Positions 8,788 to 17,570 of a DNA stretch of 64,000 bases are shown here, piece after piece. The notes beneath the pieces were generated by a model, which did not search any database, was not told the DNA's origin, and saw nothing but the letters and a program-made list of their open reading frames with translations. Numbering within the stretch: position 1 is the first letter of the stretch; the number at the start of each line of letters is the position of its first letter. Origin of the DNA: Campylobacter concisus. Lineage in GTDB: Bacteria > Campylobacterota > Campylobacteria > Campylobacterales > Campylobacteraceae. A program made the position numbers and the translations under genes. Where the stretch lies: the NCBI RefSeq assembly GCF_001298465.1, contig NZ_CP012541.1, positions 1,736,001 to 1,800,000 of the forward strand, in the 5' to 3' direction.

Positions 8788-9882
8788 ATGAACCAATTAG
8801 AGCTTTATTACAATCAGCCGCTTAAATCAAGTAAATTTATCCCCAGAAAATACGAAATCATCTCGCCAAAGACGCTTATAATAGGCGCCATTTCAAGTGG
8901 CAAAACAGCCCTTGTTTATGAGTTCTTGAGCCATTATAAAAGCGAGGAGAGGCTTTATGTAAATTTAGACGATCTAAGGATAGACAGAGCCTTACTTTTA
9001 GCAAATTTAAAAGAATTTTTAGAAAAAAATACCCAGATAAAGGTTCTTGCAGTTGAAAATTTACAAGCTGCTGACCTTGCAAATTTAGGCTTTTTAAAGG
9101 GCGCAACACTTGAAAATATCATCCTTACAAGCAAGGAATTTTCACTCACGATTGACGGCTTTGCTCGCATAAATTTAAACTACCTTGACTACGAGGAATT
9201 TATACTATTTTTTAAGAAAAATTTGGACCAAGACCTACTTTTTAGCTACTTTTTGGCTCACGGCAACGAGATAGCAAGTGCTTTTTTGGACTCTAGCGAG
9301 GTCACAGCGCACTTGCAACAACTCTTAAGAGCAAATTTAAGCGAGCAAAGCATTGCGATTTTAAAAGAATGTGCTCCAAAATGCCACGATGTGCTTAGTA
9401 CTTTTGGTATCTACAAAAACCTAAAAGAGCAGATGAAAATTTCAAAAGATAGTGTCTATAACGCGGTAGCCAGCCTTAATGAAAATGGTTTTATAGAATT
9501 AGTACCAAATTTAGATGAGAGCAGCACGAGCAAAAAGCTCTACTTTACAAATTTTGCACTTCGCAACGCTTTATACCTAAAAAAGGACTTTTTGGCTGTC
9601 TTTGCAAATGTCGTTTTTTGCGAATTGCTTAAATTTAAAGATGAAATTTACTACACAAAAGAGATTGATTTCTTCCTTAATAAAAGGAAGATCGCGATCA
9701 TCTGTGTGCCGTTTTCTGCACCAGAGATCATCTTTTTGAAATTTAAAAAACTCCACGCAAGCTTAAAAGAGCTGGGTGTAAGCAAGCTTCAGATAATCAG
9801 CGTCGCAAACCAAGCTGAGCTTAGCTTTGAGGGCATAAAATGCGAAATTTTGCCCTTTTCTAGGTGGAGTCTAGGTTTATAA
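8788..9882 (+). CDS. AAA (AAA_14/DUF4143-like) ATPase
   Basis: This 364-residue protein has a Walker A P-loop GAISSGKT (about residues 33-40) and a Walker B-like LKVLAVENLQ (about 86-95). A middle helix-turn-helix-like part (about 200-240, ISKDSVYNAVASLNENGFIELV) resembles a winged-helix domain, and the C-terminal half has the DUF4143-type nuclease-fold pattern ending in KEIDFFLNKRKIAIICVP. Members of this family are often of unknown function. The start has a strong GGGGAGAAA site, and the gene starts 45 bases after the restriction-modification gene, so it may be co-transcribed with it. Confidence 0.7.
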   Translation: MNQLELYYNQPLKSSKFIPRKYEIISPKTLIIGAISSGKTALVYEFLSHYKSEERLYVNLDDLRIDRALLLANLKEFLEKNTQIKVLAVENLQAADLANLGFLKGATLENIILTSKEFSLTIDGFARINLNYLDYEEFILFFKKNLDQDLLFSYFLAHGNEIASAFLDSSEVTAHLQQLLRANLSEQSIAILKECAPKCHDVLSTFGIYKNLKEQMKISKDSVYNAVASLNENGFIELVPNLDESSTSKKLYFTNFALRNALYLKKDFLAVFANVVFCELLKFKDEIYYTKEIDFFLNKRKIAIICVPFSAPEIIFLKFKKLHASLKELGVSKLQIISVANQAELSFEGIKCEILPFSRWSLGL

Positions 9883-9932
9883 ATTTAAACCTTTATTTGA
9901 TTATTGTTTTAAAAGCTTAAAGTAAAGAAGCT

Positions 9933-9938
9933 ATAATC
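9933..9938 (+). promoter_or_regulatory. -10 box (TATAAT) upstream of the secreted protein
   Basis: A perfect TATAAT preceded by GC (GCTATAATC) lies 22 bases before the start codon at 9961, with no strong -35. Campylobacter sigma70 promoters depend mainly on the -10 box. Confidence 0.6.
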
Positions 9939-9960
9939 AACAAAACTATGAAGGACGGAC

Positions 9961-10815
9961 ATGAGAGCATTTATTGGGATTTTTATACTTATAGGAAGCC
10001 TATTTGGCTATGAGATAAATCACGAAAACTGGGCAAAATTTTATAAATTTATTGGTGAGGCAAATGGTATAAAATTTGAAGTTTATATGAACTATTTTAA
10101 AGATGAATTTGAAAATTTTAAGCAAAGTAAGAGCTTTAAAGTGCCGGCCAGGATAAGCGGACATATCTTTTTTGATGGTACAAAATACGACTACGAAAAA
10201 GGTAATCTTGAGCAAAATAGCAGTGAAATTTCATCGCTAAATGCTGTATCTGATAAGATAAATTTAGACGTTAAAAATGAAAATGGCGAGCTAAAGGGCA
10301 AAATAATCGTTAAAAACAAAGCCTATAATGCGACTATCAAAAAAGAAAAAGAGTATGAAATGCTAAATATTGGCATCCAAATGACCGAAGCAAATGGCAC
10401 GAGATACGAAGCTATAATTAACGACATATTTGCTAAAGAATCGGCTAAAAAAAATAAAAATAAATTACTCTCGACACTTTATGACCTAAAAAGTGAGCGT
10501 AAAAAATGGCCAAATAACCAATTTGAGAGCCTAGATAACATCTACTATATAAATGACAAAATAAAAAGCATCTGCACCTATAAAAATAATAAAACTAGTT
10601 GCGATGTCGTCTTACTTAAAACCAACAAAAAGCTAAAGTTAAAGCAGATTTTTAAAGATATAAACGACCCTCATCTAAAAGCAATCCTCGCAACAGCAGG
10701 CGTTAGTGAAAATTTTGTACTTTCGCCACTTGGGCTTACCTTTTTAAACGAGGAGCAAATTAGCGTGCCACTTGATGAGCTAAGACCTTACTTTAGCGAT
10801 GAAATCGGGCTTTAA
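9961..10815 (+). CDS. secreted protein, possible DUF3298-like C terminus
   Basis: A signal peptide is visible ([18 protein letters not shown], cleavage likely near residue 17). The rest of the 284 residues has no catalytic motif I can name. The C-terminal region (about 225-280, with [27 protein letters not shown]) resembles the DUF3298 pattern of a strand-GL-F strand followed by a PxDEL-type motif found in lipoproteins such as RsiV; that call is tentative. The stop codon shares one base with the rnhB start (TAATG), so both genes are probably in one operon. Confidence 0.55.
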   Translation: MRAFIGIFILIGSLFGYEINHENWAKFYKFIGEANGIKFEVYMNYFKDEFENFKQSKSFKVPARISGHIFFDGTKYDYEKGNLEQNSSEISSLNAVSDKINLDVKNENGELKGKIIVKNKAYNATIKKEKEYEMLNIGIQMTEANGTRYEAIINDIFAKESAKKNKNKLLSTLYDLKSERKKWPNNQFESLDNIYYINDKIKSICTYKNNKTSCDVVLLKTNKKLKLKQIFKDINDPHLKAILATAGVSENFVLSPLGLTFLNEEQISVPLDELRPYFSDEIGL

Positions 10816-11366
10816 TGGCAAAAATTTGTGGCATAGATGAGGCTGGACGTGGGGCTTTAGCTGGGCCTTTAAGCGTAGCGGCCTGCGTGCTTAATAAAGA
10901 AATTTCAGGTCTAAACGACTCCAAAAAACTAACTGCAAAAAAGCGTGAGGAGCTTTTTAAAGAGATTATAAAAAGCTCAAATTTTCTCATCATCTACTTC
11001 TCAAATGCACAAATAGACGAACTTGGGCTAAGCGAGTGCTTAAGACGAGCGCTCAAAATTTTTAAGGCGCACTTTGAGGGTTTTGAGATTATTTATGATG
11101 GAAATTTAGACTATGGCGTAGGTATCACAACGATGATAAAGGCTGATAGCAAAGTCGCTGAGGTAAGTGCTGCTAGCATATTAGCAAAGGTTAGCCGTGA
11201 TAGTTTAATGAAAGGCTGGGATAAAATTTACTCAAAGTACGGCTTTGCTGGGCACAAAGGATACGGTACAAAGGCTCACCTAGATGCCATTGCCAAGTTT
11301 GGCTATTTAAGCCTTCATAGAAAAAGCTTTGTAGTAAAGTCTTTTGAAAAATCTCTATTTGACTAA
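10815..11366 (+). CDS. rnhB: ribonuclease HII
   Basis: This 183-residue enzyme removes RNA from RNA-DNA hybrids and excises misincorporated ribonucleotides. The N terminus has the signature [13 protein letters not shown], in which D and E are metal ligands; further acidic ligands are in YDGNLDYG and [21 protein letters not shown]. The C-terminal HRKSF motif is present. Length is within the family range. It overlaps the end of the upstream secreted protein by one base. Confidence 0.96.
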   Translation: MAKICGIDEAGRGALAGPLSVAACVLNKEISGLNDSKKLTAKKREELFKEIIKSSNFLIIYFSNAQIDELGLSECLRRALKIFKAHFEGFEIIYDGNLDYGVGITTMIKADSKVAEVSAASILAKVSRDSLMKGWDKIYSKYGFAGHKGYGTKAHLDAIAKFGYLSLHRKSFVVKSFEKSLFD

Positions 11367-11372
11367 GATTAA

Positions 11373-11410
11373 TTATCTAAGCATCAAATAGATGTTTAGA
11401 TAACGCCTTT
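11373..11410 (+). terminator. intrinsic terminator of rnhB
   Basis: A 13-bp hairpin (11373-11385 with 11391-11403, one G-T pair, loop AAATA) is followed by CGCCTTTTTTT. This is a strong rho-independent terminator for the rnhB unit. The convergent tpx gene starts 3 bases further on. Confidence 0.85.
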
Positions 11411-11412
11411 TT

Positions 11413-11937
11413 TTAATGGCAGCCACAACCACAACTACCACTACTTTTAATAGCATCAAATACTGCATCGTAGTTTGGCTCTTCTGTCACTTCAGGGACG
11501 ATTTGTTTGTGAATTATTACGCCATCATTGATGACAAATACCGCTCTTGCAAGTAGTCCTTTTAGTGGGCCATCGCTCATTAAAACGCCATAGTTTTTAG
11601 CAAATTCTCCGTATCTAAAGTCGCTTCCGACATGTAAATTTGCTATGCCTTCAGTCGTACAAAATCTCCCCATCGCAAATGGCAAATCATTTGAGATGAT
11701 GCTTAGTTTTACGCCATGTTTGCCAGCTACTTTTTCGTTAAATTTACGAGCCTCTGCTGCGCAAACGCCAGTATCAAGTGATGGCAAGCAAACAAGGACT
11801 TCTACGCCATTATTTCCGCCTACACTAAATTCGCTAAGATCTTGCGATACGACTTTTACTTCAGGCGCATAAGAGCCTACAAAGACCTCATTTCCACTTA
11901 AATTTACCTCACTACCTTTAAATTTTGTAGTTGCCAT
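11413..11937 (-). CDS. tpx: thiol peroxidase with a Cys-rich C terminus
   Basis: The 174-residue atypical 2-Cys peroxiredoxin reduces peroxides. The peroxidatic Cys is C59 in DTGVCAAEARKF and the resolving Cys is C93 in RFCTTEG, as in E. coli Tpx. The start has a perfect AAAGGAG site. The tail ends SSGSCGCGCH. Those last residues, with three cysteines and a histidine, are extra to the usual Tpx fold and could bind a metal. It follows a trans-sulfuration enzyme gene in the same direction. Confidence 0.93.
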   Translation of the reverse strand: MATTKFKGSEVNLSGNEVFVGSYAPEVKVVSQDLSEFSVGGNNGVEVLVCLPSLDTGVCAAEARKFNEKVAGKHGVKLSIISNDLPFAMGRFCTTEGIANLHVGSDFRYGEFAKNYGVLMSDGPLKGLLARAVFVINDGVIIHKQIVPEVTEEPNYDAVFDAIKSSGSCGCGCH

Positions 11938-11951
11938 ATCTGTCTCCTTTA

Positions 11952-13094
11952 TTATTTTTTTGCTTTTTTAAATGCTTGATCAAGATCCGCTATTAGATCA
12001 TCAGCGTTTTCGATACCAATTGCCAAACGAAGCAAGTTTTGCTTTATACCGATCTTATCTAGTACCTCTTTTGGATATGCCTCATGTGTCATCGTCGCAG
12101 GCCTGCAAATGAGGCTTTCTACGCCGCCAAGGCTCACTGCTAGATCAAAAATTTCTAGCGATTTTACAAATTTATTTACATCATATTTTTCATCAAGCTC
12201 AAATGAGATGAGAGCACCGATGTCGCTTGCTTGAGCCGCTTGCATCTTTGCCTCTTGCTCGCTATATGAGCCGGCAAAATGCACTACGCTAACTGCGTCA
12301 TTATTCTGCAAAAATTTGATGATTTTATGTGTATTTTGTGTTTGTCTATCAAACCTAACGCTAAGCGTTTTAAGCCCACGTATTAGGTAGTAGGCATCCA
12401 TCGGGCTGATGATGCCACCAAGTGTGTTTTTAGCAAATTTTATCTTTTCGGCCAAAGCATCGTCATTTAGCGTGACGATACCAGCGATCACATCAGCGTG
12501 TCCGCCGATATACTTTGTAGCACTATAGACCACGATATCAGCTCCATAATCAAGTACTCTTTGATAATAAGGCGTTAAAAATGTGTTATCCACGATGACT
12601 AGAGCGCCTTTTTTGTGAGCGATCTTTGAAATTCTAGCGATATCTGTCACTCTTAAGAGGGGATTTGACGGAGTTTCGATAAATATCGCCGCCACGTCGT
12701 CACTTATGTCATCTTCGCTTAAAAAATTTAGATCATCTATAAATTCGCTCTTTATGCCGTGGCTTTCAAAAACAGTCGTGACATATCTATAAGTGCCACC
12801 ATAGACGTTGCTATTTAGCAGGACCTTTTGCCCAGTTTTTATAAGGCTAAGTGCGGCTGCTGTTGCTGCCATGCCTGAACCAAAGCTAAATGCGTATTTG
12901 CTGCCTTCAACCTTTGCAAAAATTTCATCAAATGCTTTTTTGGTTGGGTTGCTACCACGAGAATATGCAAATTCTTGAAAATTTTCAAGATCATCTTGCA
13001 CAAACGTACTTGCTAAAAAAACAGGCGGAATGACAGCTTTATTTGGATTATTTTTAGCTTCAATGCCTTTTACGATCAAGGTGTCAAGTTTCAT
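11952..13094 (-). CDS. trans-sulfuration enzyme (cystathionine gamma-synthase/lyase family)
   Basis: This 380-residue PLP enzyme has the family core. The PLP lysine is in the motif SATKYIGGHADVIAG (about residue 195). The N terminus has the ASTFVQDD and YSRGSNPTK signatures of Cys/Met metabolism enzymes. Exact chemistry (cystathionine gamma-synthase, gamma-lyase, beta-lyase or methionine gamma-lyase) cannot be decided from sequence alone. It is expressed from AAAAGGAAA and lies 14 bases upstream of tpx, perhaps co-transcribed. Confidence 0.85.
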   Translation of the reverse strand: MKLDTLIVKGIEAKNNPNKAVIPPVFLASTFVQDDLENFQEFAYSRGSNPTKKAFDEIFAKVEGSKYAFSFGSGMAATAAALSLIKTGQKVLLNSNVYGGTYRYVTTVFESHGIKSEFIDDLNFLSEDDISDDVAAIFIETPSNPLLRVTDIARISKIAHKKGALVIVDNTFLTPYYQRVLDYGADIVVYSATKYIGGHADVIAGIVTLNDDALAEKIKFAKNTLGGIISPMDAYYLIRGLKTLSVRFDRQTQNTHKIIKFLQNNDAVSVVHFAGSYSEQEAKMQAAQASDIGALISFELDEKYDVNKFVKSLEIFDLAVSLGGVESLICRPATMTHEAYPKEVLDKIGIKQNLLRLAIGIENADDLIADLDQAFKKAKK

Positions 13095-13310
13095 AAATTT
13101 CCTTTTAAAAATTTGTGAAATCTTACATAATAAAGATTAATCTTCCCCAAACCCACCCAAAACGTAGCTAAATCAGTAAGTGGTAGTAACATTTATTTTT
13201 AAGAATACATTTTTTAAATTGCTGGGATAAATTTAAACTTTTGCTCTATCCCCGCAAGCCTAATAAATTTTTCTTTTTACTCGCCTTTAACTACATTTTC
13301 ACCATAAATT

Positions 13311-13766
13311 TTACTCTACAAGATCAACTTGCCAGTTTGCCTCTTGTAGCTTCATATCTAGCTCTCTGATCTCTTTGGATAACTCGTCTATTTGCTTTTG
13401 AAGCATGGCTACATCAACACTACTTAAAATTTTTATCTCGCTATTTGAGTAAAGATCGACCTTTTGGCTTGCGCTTTTGGCAAAATCCCTAAGCACGCTT
13501 GCTTTTTGGCTTAGCGTATCTTTTTTAGCGATCATTTCAGTTAGACTCACACCTTCAAATTTTGCACTTGAGTTTGTTAAATTTATAGCCAAGATCAGTC
13601 TAAATAGCTCATCGCTTAGCCTATCAAGCTCTTTTAAAAGAAGCTTTGGATCTTCGCTAGGTCTTTCATTTTCTTGCATTTTTGCATTATCGAGTAACCT
13701 ACCTTTTAGCTGCTCTAAACGTTTTTGTGTATCGGCTCTTAAAATGAGAGCCTGAGCTAATTTCAT
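13311..13766 (-). CDS. DIP1984 family protein
   Basis: The 151-residue protein starts MKLAQALILRADTQKRL and contains a dense pattern of charged helices with NAKMQENERPSEDPKLLLKELDRL and IDELSKEIRELDMKLQEANWQVDLVE, which matches the DIP1984 family (DUF6847). Function is not known. The start at 13766 was chosen over the adjacent Met at 13769, which gives MMKLAQ. It is a stand-alone gene with a 216-base gap to the trans-sulfuration gene. Confidence 0.75.
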   Translation of the reverse strand: MKLAQALILRADTQKRLEQLKGRLLDNAKMQENERPSEDPKLLLKELDRLSDELFRLILAINLTNSSAKFEGVSLTEMIAKKDTLSQKASVLRDFAKSASQKVDLYSNSEIKILSSVDVAMLQKQIDELSKEIRELDMKLQEANWQVDLVE

Positions 13767-13829
13767 CATTTTTCCTTTTGAAATATTAAATTGAGAGAAA
13801 ATTTCAAATTATATTAGTATCTTTTGGGT

Positions 13830-13835
13830 TATAAT
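13830..13835 (+). promoter_or_regulatory. -10 box (TATAAT) of the MalY/PatB gene
   Basis: A perfect TATAAT sits in GGGTTATAATTG, 31 bases before the start codon at 13866. A divergent promoter for the DIP1984 gene must lie in the same short gap but is not obvious. Confidence 0.6.
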
Positions 13836-13865
13836 TGATTTAAAATTTTATTTTAAGGAAAAGCT

Positions 13866-15032
13866 ATGAAGTACGATTTTGATACGCTTATTAGTAGAGA
13901 TGGCACTAACTCATCAAAATGGCGAATGAAAAACGATGTTTTGCCAATGTGGGTTGCTGATATGGATTTTAAGGCTGCACCTGAAATTTTAAATGCCCTA
14001 CAAAAGCGTCTTGATAATGGTGTCTTTGGCTACTCATTTATCCCAAAAGAGTGGAACGAAGCGATTAAAGGCTGGTGGAAGAGGCGTCATGATGTTAGCT
14101 TTGAAAACGATTGGATGTGCTTTTGTACTGGCGTTATACCAGCGATTTCTACTGCGATTAGAAGATTTAGTAATCCAGGAGATCAAATTTTAGTTCAAGC
14201 TCCCGTCTATCACGTCTTTTTTAACTGCATCAAAAACAATGGACGTGAAATTTTATCAAACGACCTTGTTTATAAAAATGGCTCTTACGAGATCGACTTT
14301 GAAGACCTCGAAGCAAAGCTAGCGCAGCCGCTAACAACTATGATGCTTCTTTGTAATCCTCACAACCCAATAGGCAAAATTTGGGACAAAGAAACGCTTA
14401 AAAAGATAGGCGAGCTTTGCTATAAGCACGATGTTTTGGTTATCAGCGATGAGATCCACTGCGACATAACTGATCCTGGTCTAAGCTATGTTCCATTTAT
14501 TAGTGTTAGCGAAGAGTGTAAAAATAACTCAATCACATGCATCTCACCTACAAAAGCTTTTAATATCGCAGGACTTCAAAGCTCAGCCATCGTCACACCA
14601 AATGAGCAGATACGTGCAAGAATAAATGCGGCTGTAAATTATGATGAGATAGGTGAAGCAAACGCATTTGCAATAACTGCGACAATAGCGGCATTTAACG
14701 ATAGCCAAACATGGCTTGATGAGCTTAGGGAGTATCTTTTTGAAAACAAAAAAATCGTTATAAATTTCATAAAAGAGCAAAATTTGCCAGTAAAGCTTCT
14801 GCCTTCAAATGCAACTTATCTTTTATGGCTTGATTGTAGCGCGTTTTGCGAGGATTCAAGCGACTTTATGAATTTCTTGCGTGATAAAGCTGGACTTTGG
14901 CTAAATGACGGCAATGCTTACAGGGGAGATAGATTTTTTCTCCGTATGAATATCGCAACCCAAAGAGCCAGAGTGCTTGAGGGGCTAAAACGCTTACAAA
15001 ATGGTATAAATTTATACACTTCAAAAAGATAA
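13866..15032 (+). CDS. patB: MalY/PatB family PLP enzyme, probable cystathionine beta-lyase
   Basis: The 388-residue protein is a fold-type I PLP enzyme. The N terminus has NSSKWRMKND-type features, here TNSSKWRMKNDVLPMWVADMDF, typical of MalY/PatB. The PLP lysine is in SPTKAFNIAGLQ (about residue 232) and the substrate arginine region is near FLRMNIATQ. PatB-type enzymes cleave C-S bonds and release homocysteine or H2S. The start follows TTTAAGGAAAA. The upstream promoter has a -10 TATAAT at 13830-13835. Confidence 0.85.
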   Translation: MKYDFDTLISRDGTNSSKWRMKNDVLPMWVADMDFKAAPEILNALQKRLDNGVFGYSFIPKEWNEAIKGWWKRRHDVSFENDWMCFCTGVIPAISTAIRRFSNPGDQILVQAPVYHVFFNCIKNNGREILSNDLVYKNGSYEIDFEDLEAKLAQPLTTMMLLCNPHNPIGKIWDKETLKKIGELCYKHDVLVISDEIHCDITDPGLSYVPFISVSEECKNNSITCISPTKAFNIAGLQSSAIVTPNEQIRARINAAVNYDEIGEANAFAITATIAAFNDSQTWLDELREYLFENKKIVINFIKEQNLPVKLLPSNATYLLWLDCSAFCEDSSDFMNFLRDKAGLWLNDGNAYRGDRFFLRMNIATQRARVLEGLKRLQNGINLYTSKR

Positions 15033-15049
15033 ATTGAGTAAATTTGGCT

Positions 15050-15075
15050 GGGTAGCTTTGAAATTTAAGCTACCC
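15050..15075 (+). terminator. hairpin after the patB-like gene
   Basis: A perfect 9-bp inverted repeat (GGGTAGCTT and AAGCTACCC) with an 8-base loop lies 17 bases after the stop at 15032. No T run follows, so it may be a weak terminator. Confidence 0.45.
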
Positions 15076-15490
15076 ATGCCTAGTTAATACAGCTCGGGGC
15101 ATTTTTGAAGCAGTAAATATTGCCCCAATATTTTTAAATATCAAATCAAATTGTACTGATAATTTTAAAGGCAAGATGACCTACACTAGTTTTTATTTGG
15201 TTGCTTTAAATTTAAGTACAAAAACCGCACAACCACAATGTAGCAGACCAATAAAAGCGAGCGTTTTATGCCTTTTTAAAGTGGTAAAGATCGTGTCCGT
15301 AGCTTATAAATTTAGCAGTGTGTTTAAAATCAAAATTTAAAGATGAGCTATCTCGTATTGTTTTTAAATTCAAGAGAACTTGTTTGCTAAAACAAAATTT
15401 TGAGCCATTTTTGAAGTTACACTTTCTTTTAAAACAAGATAGTTTTTGCTGATAAATTTGATAACTTTATAAATTTAGATAAAAGTAGAA

Positions 15491-15514
15491 ATTTAAAGGC
15501 GGGAAAGCCCCGCC
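15491..15514 (-). terminator. intrinsic terminator of sodB
   Basis: On the minus strand a 6-bp GC stem (GGCGGG/CCCGCC with a 5-base loop, 15498-15514) lies 5 bases after the sodB stop and is followed by TTTAAATTTC. Confidence 0.7.
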
Positions 15515-15519
15515 AGATA

Positions 15520-16137
15520 TTATTTATGAAGCTCTTTTGTGTAAAACTCAACTGAGCCAAGACCCTCTTTTAGCGCCCACTCGTAAGCTTGGCTTACAAA
15601 TTCCCAGTTTATATTCTCATAAAATGTCTCTAGGTATTTTGGGCGAGCGTTGAAGTTGTCGATGTAGTAAGCATGCTCCCAAACGTCAACAACTAGAAGC
15701 GGCACTTTACCGTCACTCACTGGAGTTTTTGCATTGCTAGTTTGTACGATCTCTAGCTTTTTGTTGCTTAGATCAAATACAAGCCACGTCCAGCCTGAGC
15801 CAAAAAGTGTTGTAGCTGCTTTTAAAAATTCCTCTTTGAAATTTGCAAAATTTGCTTCGATCGCAGCTTTTAACTCGCTTGACATCTCGCTTTTTTTAGC
15901 GATGCAGTCCCAGTAAAAGTCGTGGTTGTAAACTTGAGCAACATTGTTATAAAGCCCACCTTCGCTATTTGTTAGAATTTCATAAAAAGATGCGTTGGCA
16001 AATTTTGTATCTTTTATAAGATTGTTTAAATTTGCTACGTAAGTTGCATGATGCTTGCCATAGTGGTATTCACAGGTTTTTGCGCTAACTACTGCATTGC
16101 TATTTGCATCAAATGGAAGTTTTCTAAGTTCAAACAT
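15520..16137 (-). CDS. sodB: iron superoxide dismutase
   Basis: The 205-residue protein is an Fe/Mn superoxide dismutase that removes superoxide in the cytoplasm. Metal ligands are visible: H25 in EYHYGKHHATY, a second histidine in NHDFYW, and D and H in the signature DVWEHAYYIDNF. Features of the iron form are present. Length is normal. The start follows TTAAGGAATTATT. The gene is monocistronic, with its own terminator. Confidence 0.95.
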   Translation of the reverse strand: MFELRKLPFDANSNAVVSAKTCEYHYGKHHATYVANLNNLIKDTKFANASFYEILTNSEGGLYNNVAQVYNHDFYWDCIAKKSEMSSELKAAIEANFANFKEEFLKAATTLFGSGWTWLVFDLSNKKLEIVQTSNAKTPVSDGKVPLLVVDVWEHAYYIDNFNARPKYLETFYENINWEFVSQAYEWALKEGLGSVEFYTKELHK

Positions 16138-16577
16138 AATAATTCCTTAATAATAAAATTTGTTGTTTTGTATTATAGCCATAAAAAATTAATAAATAAA
16201 AATCTTTTAAATTTAGCCGCAAAATATAGGCTAAATTTAAGCAAGACTAAACTTACATTTTTTGGCGGGCTTTTAAACTTATAGAAAAAAATTTAGAGCA
16301 AAATATCCCATGCATTTGTTTAAATGGATTCAAAAATTTATTAAAAGTAAAAATAAAATAAATTTTATGTGTAAAAAAGTAACAAATATACTTTAAAAGT
16401 TTAGTTATTAAAAAACTATAAAAATTTTTTAAAAATATAAATTGGCTTTTAAAAGCACATTTGTTACTAAAATACACATATAAAAATAAATAGCTGTGAA
16501 TTTACGAAACAAAATTTCTAAAATTTTATTTTTGAAATTTATAATGCGTTTAACAAAACCATTACAAAGGATAAAAG
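16138..16577. other. AT-rich region upstream of the TRAP operon
   Basis: About 440 bp without a supported gene. It is very AT-rich, and a 74-residue low-complexity open frame on the minus strand (16253-16477) is more likely chance. The right end holds the promoter of dctP. Confidence 0.4.
16540..16545 (+). promoter_or_regulatory. -10 box (TATAAT) of the dctPQM operon
   Basis: TATAAT at 16540-16545 lies 33 bases before the dctP start, in TTTATAATGCG. The AT-rich tract just upstream is typical of Campylobacter promoters. Confidence 0.55.
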
Positions 16578-17570
16578 ATGAAATTCTTACAAGCTTTACT
16601 TTTCACTTGTGCCATCAGTGGCTTAGCATTTGGTGCAGACAAGGTCTATACGATCAAATTTGCTCACGTTGTTGCAGCTTCTACGCCAAAGGGCAAGGCG
16701 GCTGACTTTTTTGCTAAACGTGCCGAGGAGCTAAGTGGCGGTAAACTAAAAGTTCAAGTCTTCCCATCAGCTCAGCTACTTGATGATGATAGAGTTTTTG
16801 GTGCGCTAAAGCTTGGCAACGTCCAAATGGCAGCTCCTAGTTTTTCTAAATTTACACCTATCGTGCCGCAGTTTCAGCTATTTGACCTGCCTTTCATCTT
16901 TAAAGATGCAGAGCACCTTCATAAGGTCCAAGATGGAGAGGTCGGCGAGGAGCTAAAAGGCCTTGTGACTAAGAAGGGCTTTGTGGCGCTTGATTACTGG
17001 GATGCTGGATTTAAGCATTTTAGCTCAAGCAAAAAACCAGTTCTTGTGCCAGAAGATGCAAAAGGACAAAAATTTAGAATCCAAAGCTCAAAGGTACTTG
17101 AAGAACAGATCAAAGTAGTTGGTGGCAACCCACAAGTTCTGCCATTTTCAGAGGTTTACTCTGCACTTCAACAAGGCGTAGTTGATGCGACAGAAAACCC
17201 ACTTTCAAATTTCTATAACTCAAAATTTCACGAAGTTCAAAGCTCGCTTACACTTTCAAGTCATGGATATTTGGGCTATTTAGTCGTTATGAGTGATAAA
17301 TTTTGGAGCAAGCTACCAGATGATCTAAAAGCAAATGTAAAACAAGCTCTAAGCGAAGCAACAGCTTTCGAGAGAGAAGAGACAGCAAAAGAGGACGCTC
17401 ACGTCATAGCTGAGCTTGAAAAATACATCGCTGCTAGTAAAAAACTAGAAATTTATAAGATAGATGATACACAAAAGGCTGAGTGGCAGAAGGTTATGCA
17501 ATCAATCTATCCTAAATTTTATGATGTTATCGGTAAAGACCTCATAGAAAAGACTCTTGGGACAAAATAA
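16578..17570 (+). CDS. dctP: TRAP transporter substrate-binding protein (DctP)
   Basis: The 330-residue protein has a clear signal peptide (MKFLQALLFTCAISGLAFGA) and the DctP fold: HVVAASTPKGKAADFFAKRAEEL near the mature N terminus and the binding-groove region with the KGQKFRIQSSK segment (about residues 155-165). In this family the periplasmic protein captures C4-dicarboxylates or other organic acids. The substrate is not decided here. Its stop shares a base with the dctQ start, so the genes are translationally coupled. Confidence 0.93.
   Translation: MKFLQALLFTCAISGLAFGADKVYTIKFAHVVAASTPKGKAADFFAKRAEELSGGKLKVQVFPSAQLLDDDRVFGALKLGNVQMAAPSFSKFTPIVPQFQLFDLPFIFKDAEHLHKVQDGEVGEELKGLVTKKGFVALDYWDAGFKHFSSSKKPVLVPEDAKGQKFRIQSSKVLEEQIKVVGGNPQVLPFSEVYSALQQGVVDATENPLSNFYNSKFHEVQSSLTLSSHGYLGYLVVMSDKFWSKLPDDLKANVKQALSEATAFEREETAKEDAHVIAELEKYIAASKKLEIYKIDDTQKAEWQKVMQSIYPKFYDVIGKDLIEKTLGTK

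Larger units (their letters stand above)
15033..15519. other. intergenic region between patB-like gene and sodB
   Basis: About 490 bp without a supported gene. It opens with a hairpin at 15050-15075 and ends with the sodB terminator at 15491-15514. On the minus strand a short open stretch (about 15197-15310) reads a hydrophobic segment with HCGCAVFVLKFKATK but has no start and an upstream stop, so it may be a gene remnant. Nothing else stands out. Confidence 0.4.

Noticed and set aside
15197-15310. Hydrophobic minus-strand stretch containing HCGCAVFV
   Set aside because: No start codon and an upstream stop. It could be a remnant but does not support a gene call.
16253-16477. 74-codon open frame on the minus strand upstream of dctP
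   Set aside because: Extremely AT-rich, low-complexity sequence with no ribosome binding site or recognisable domain.
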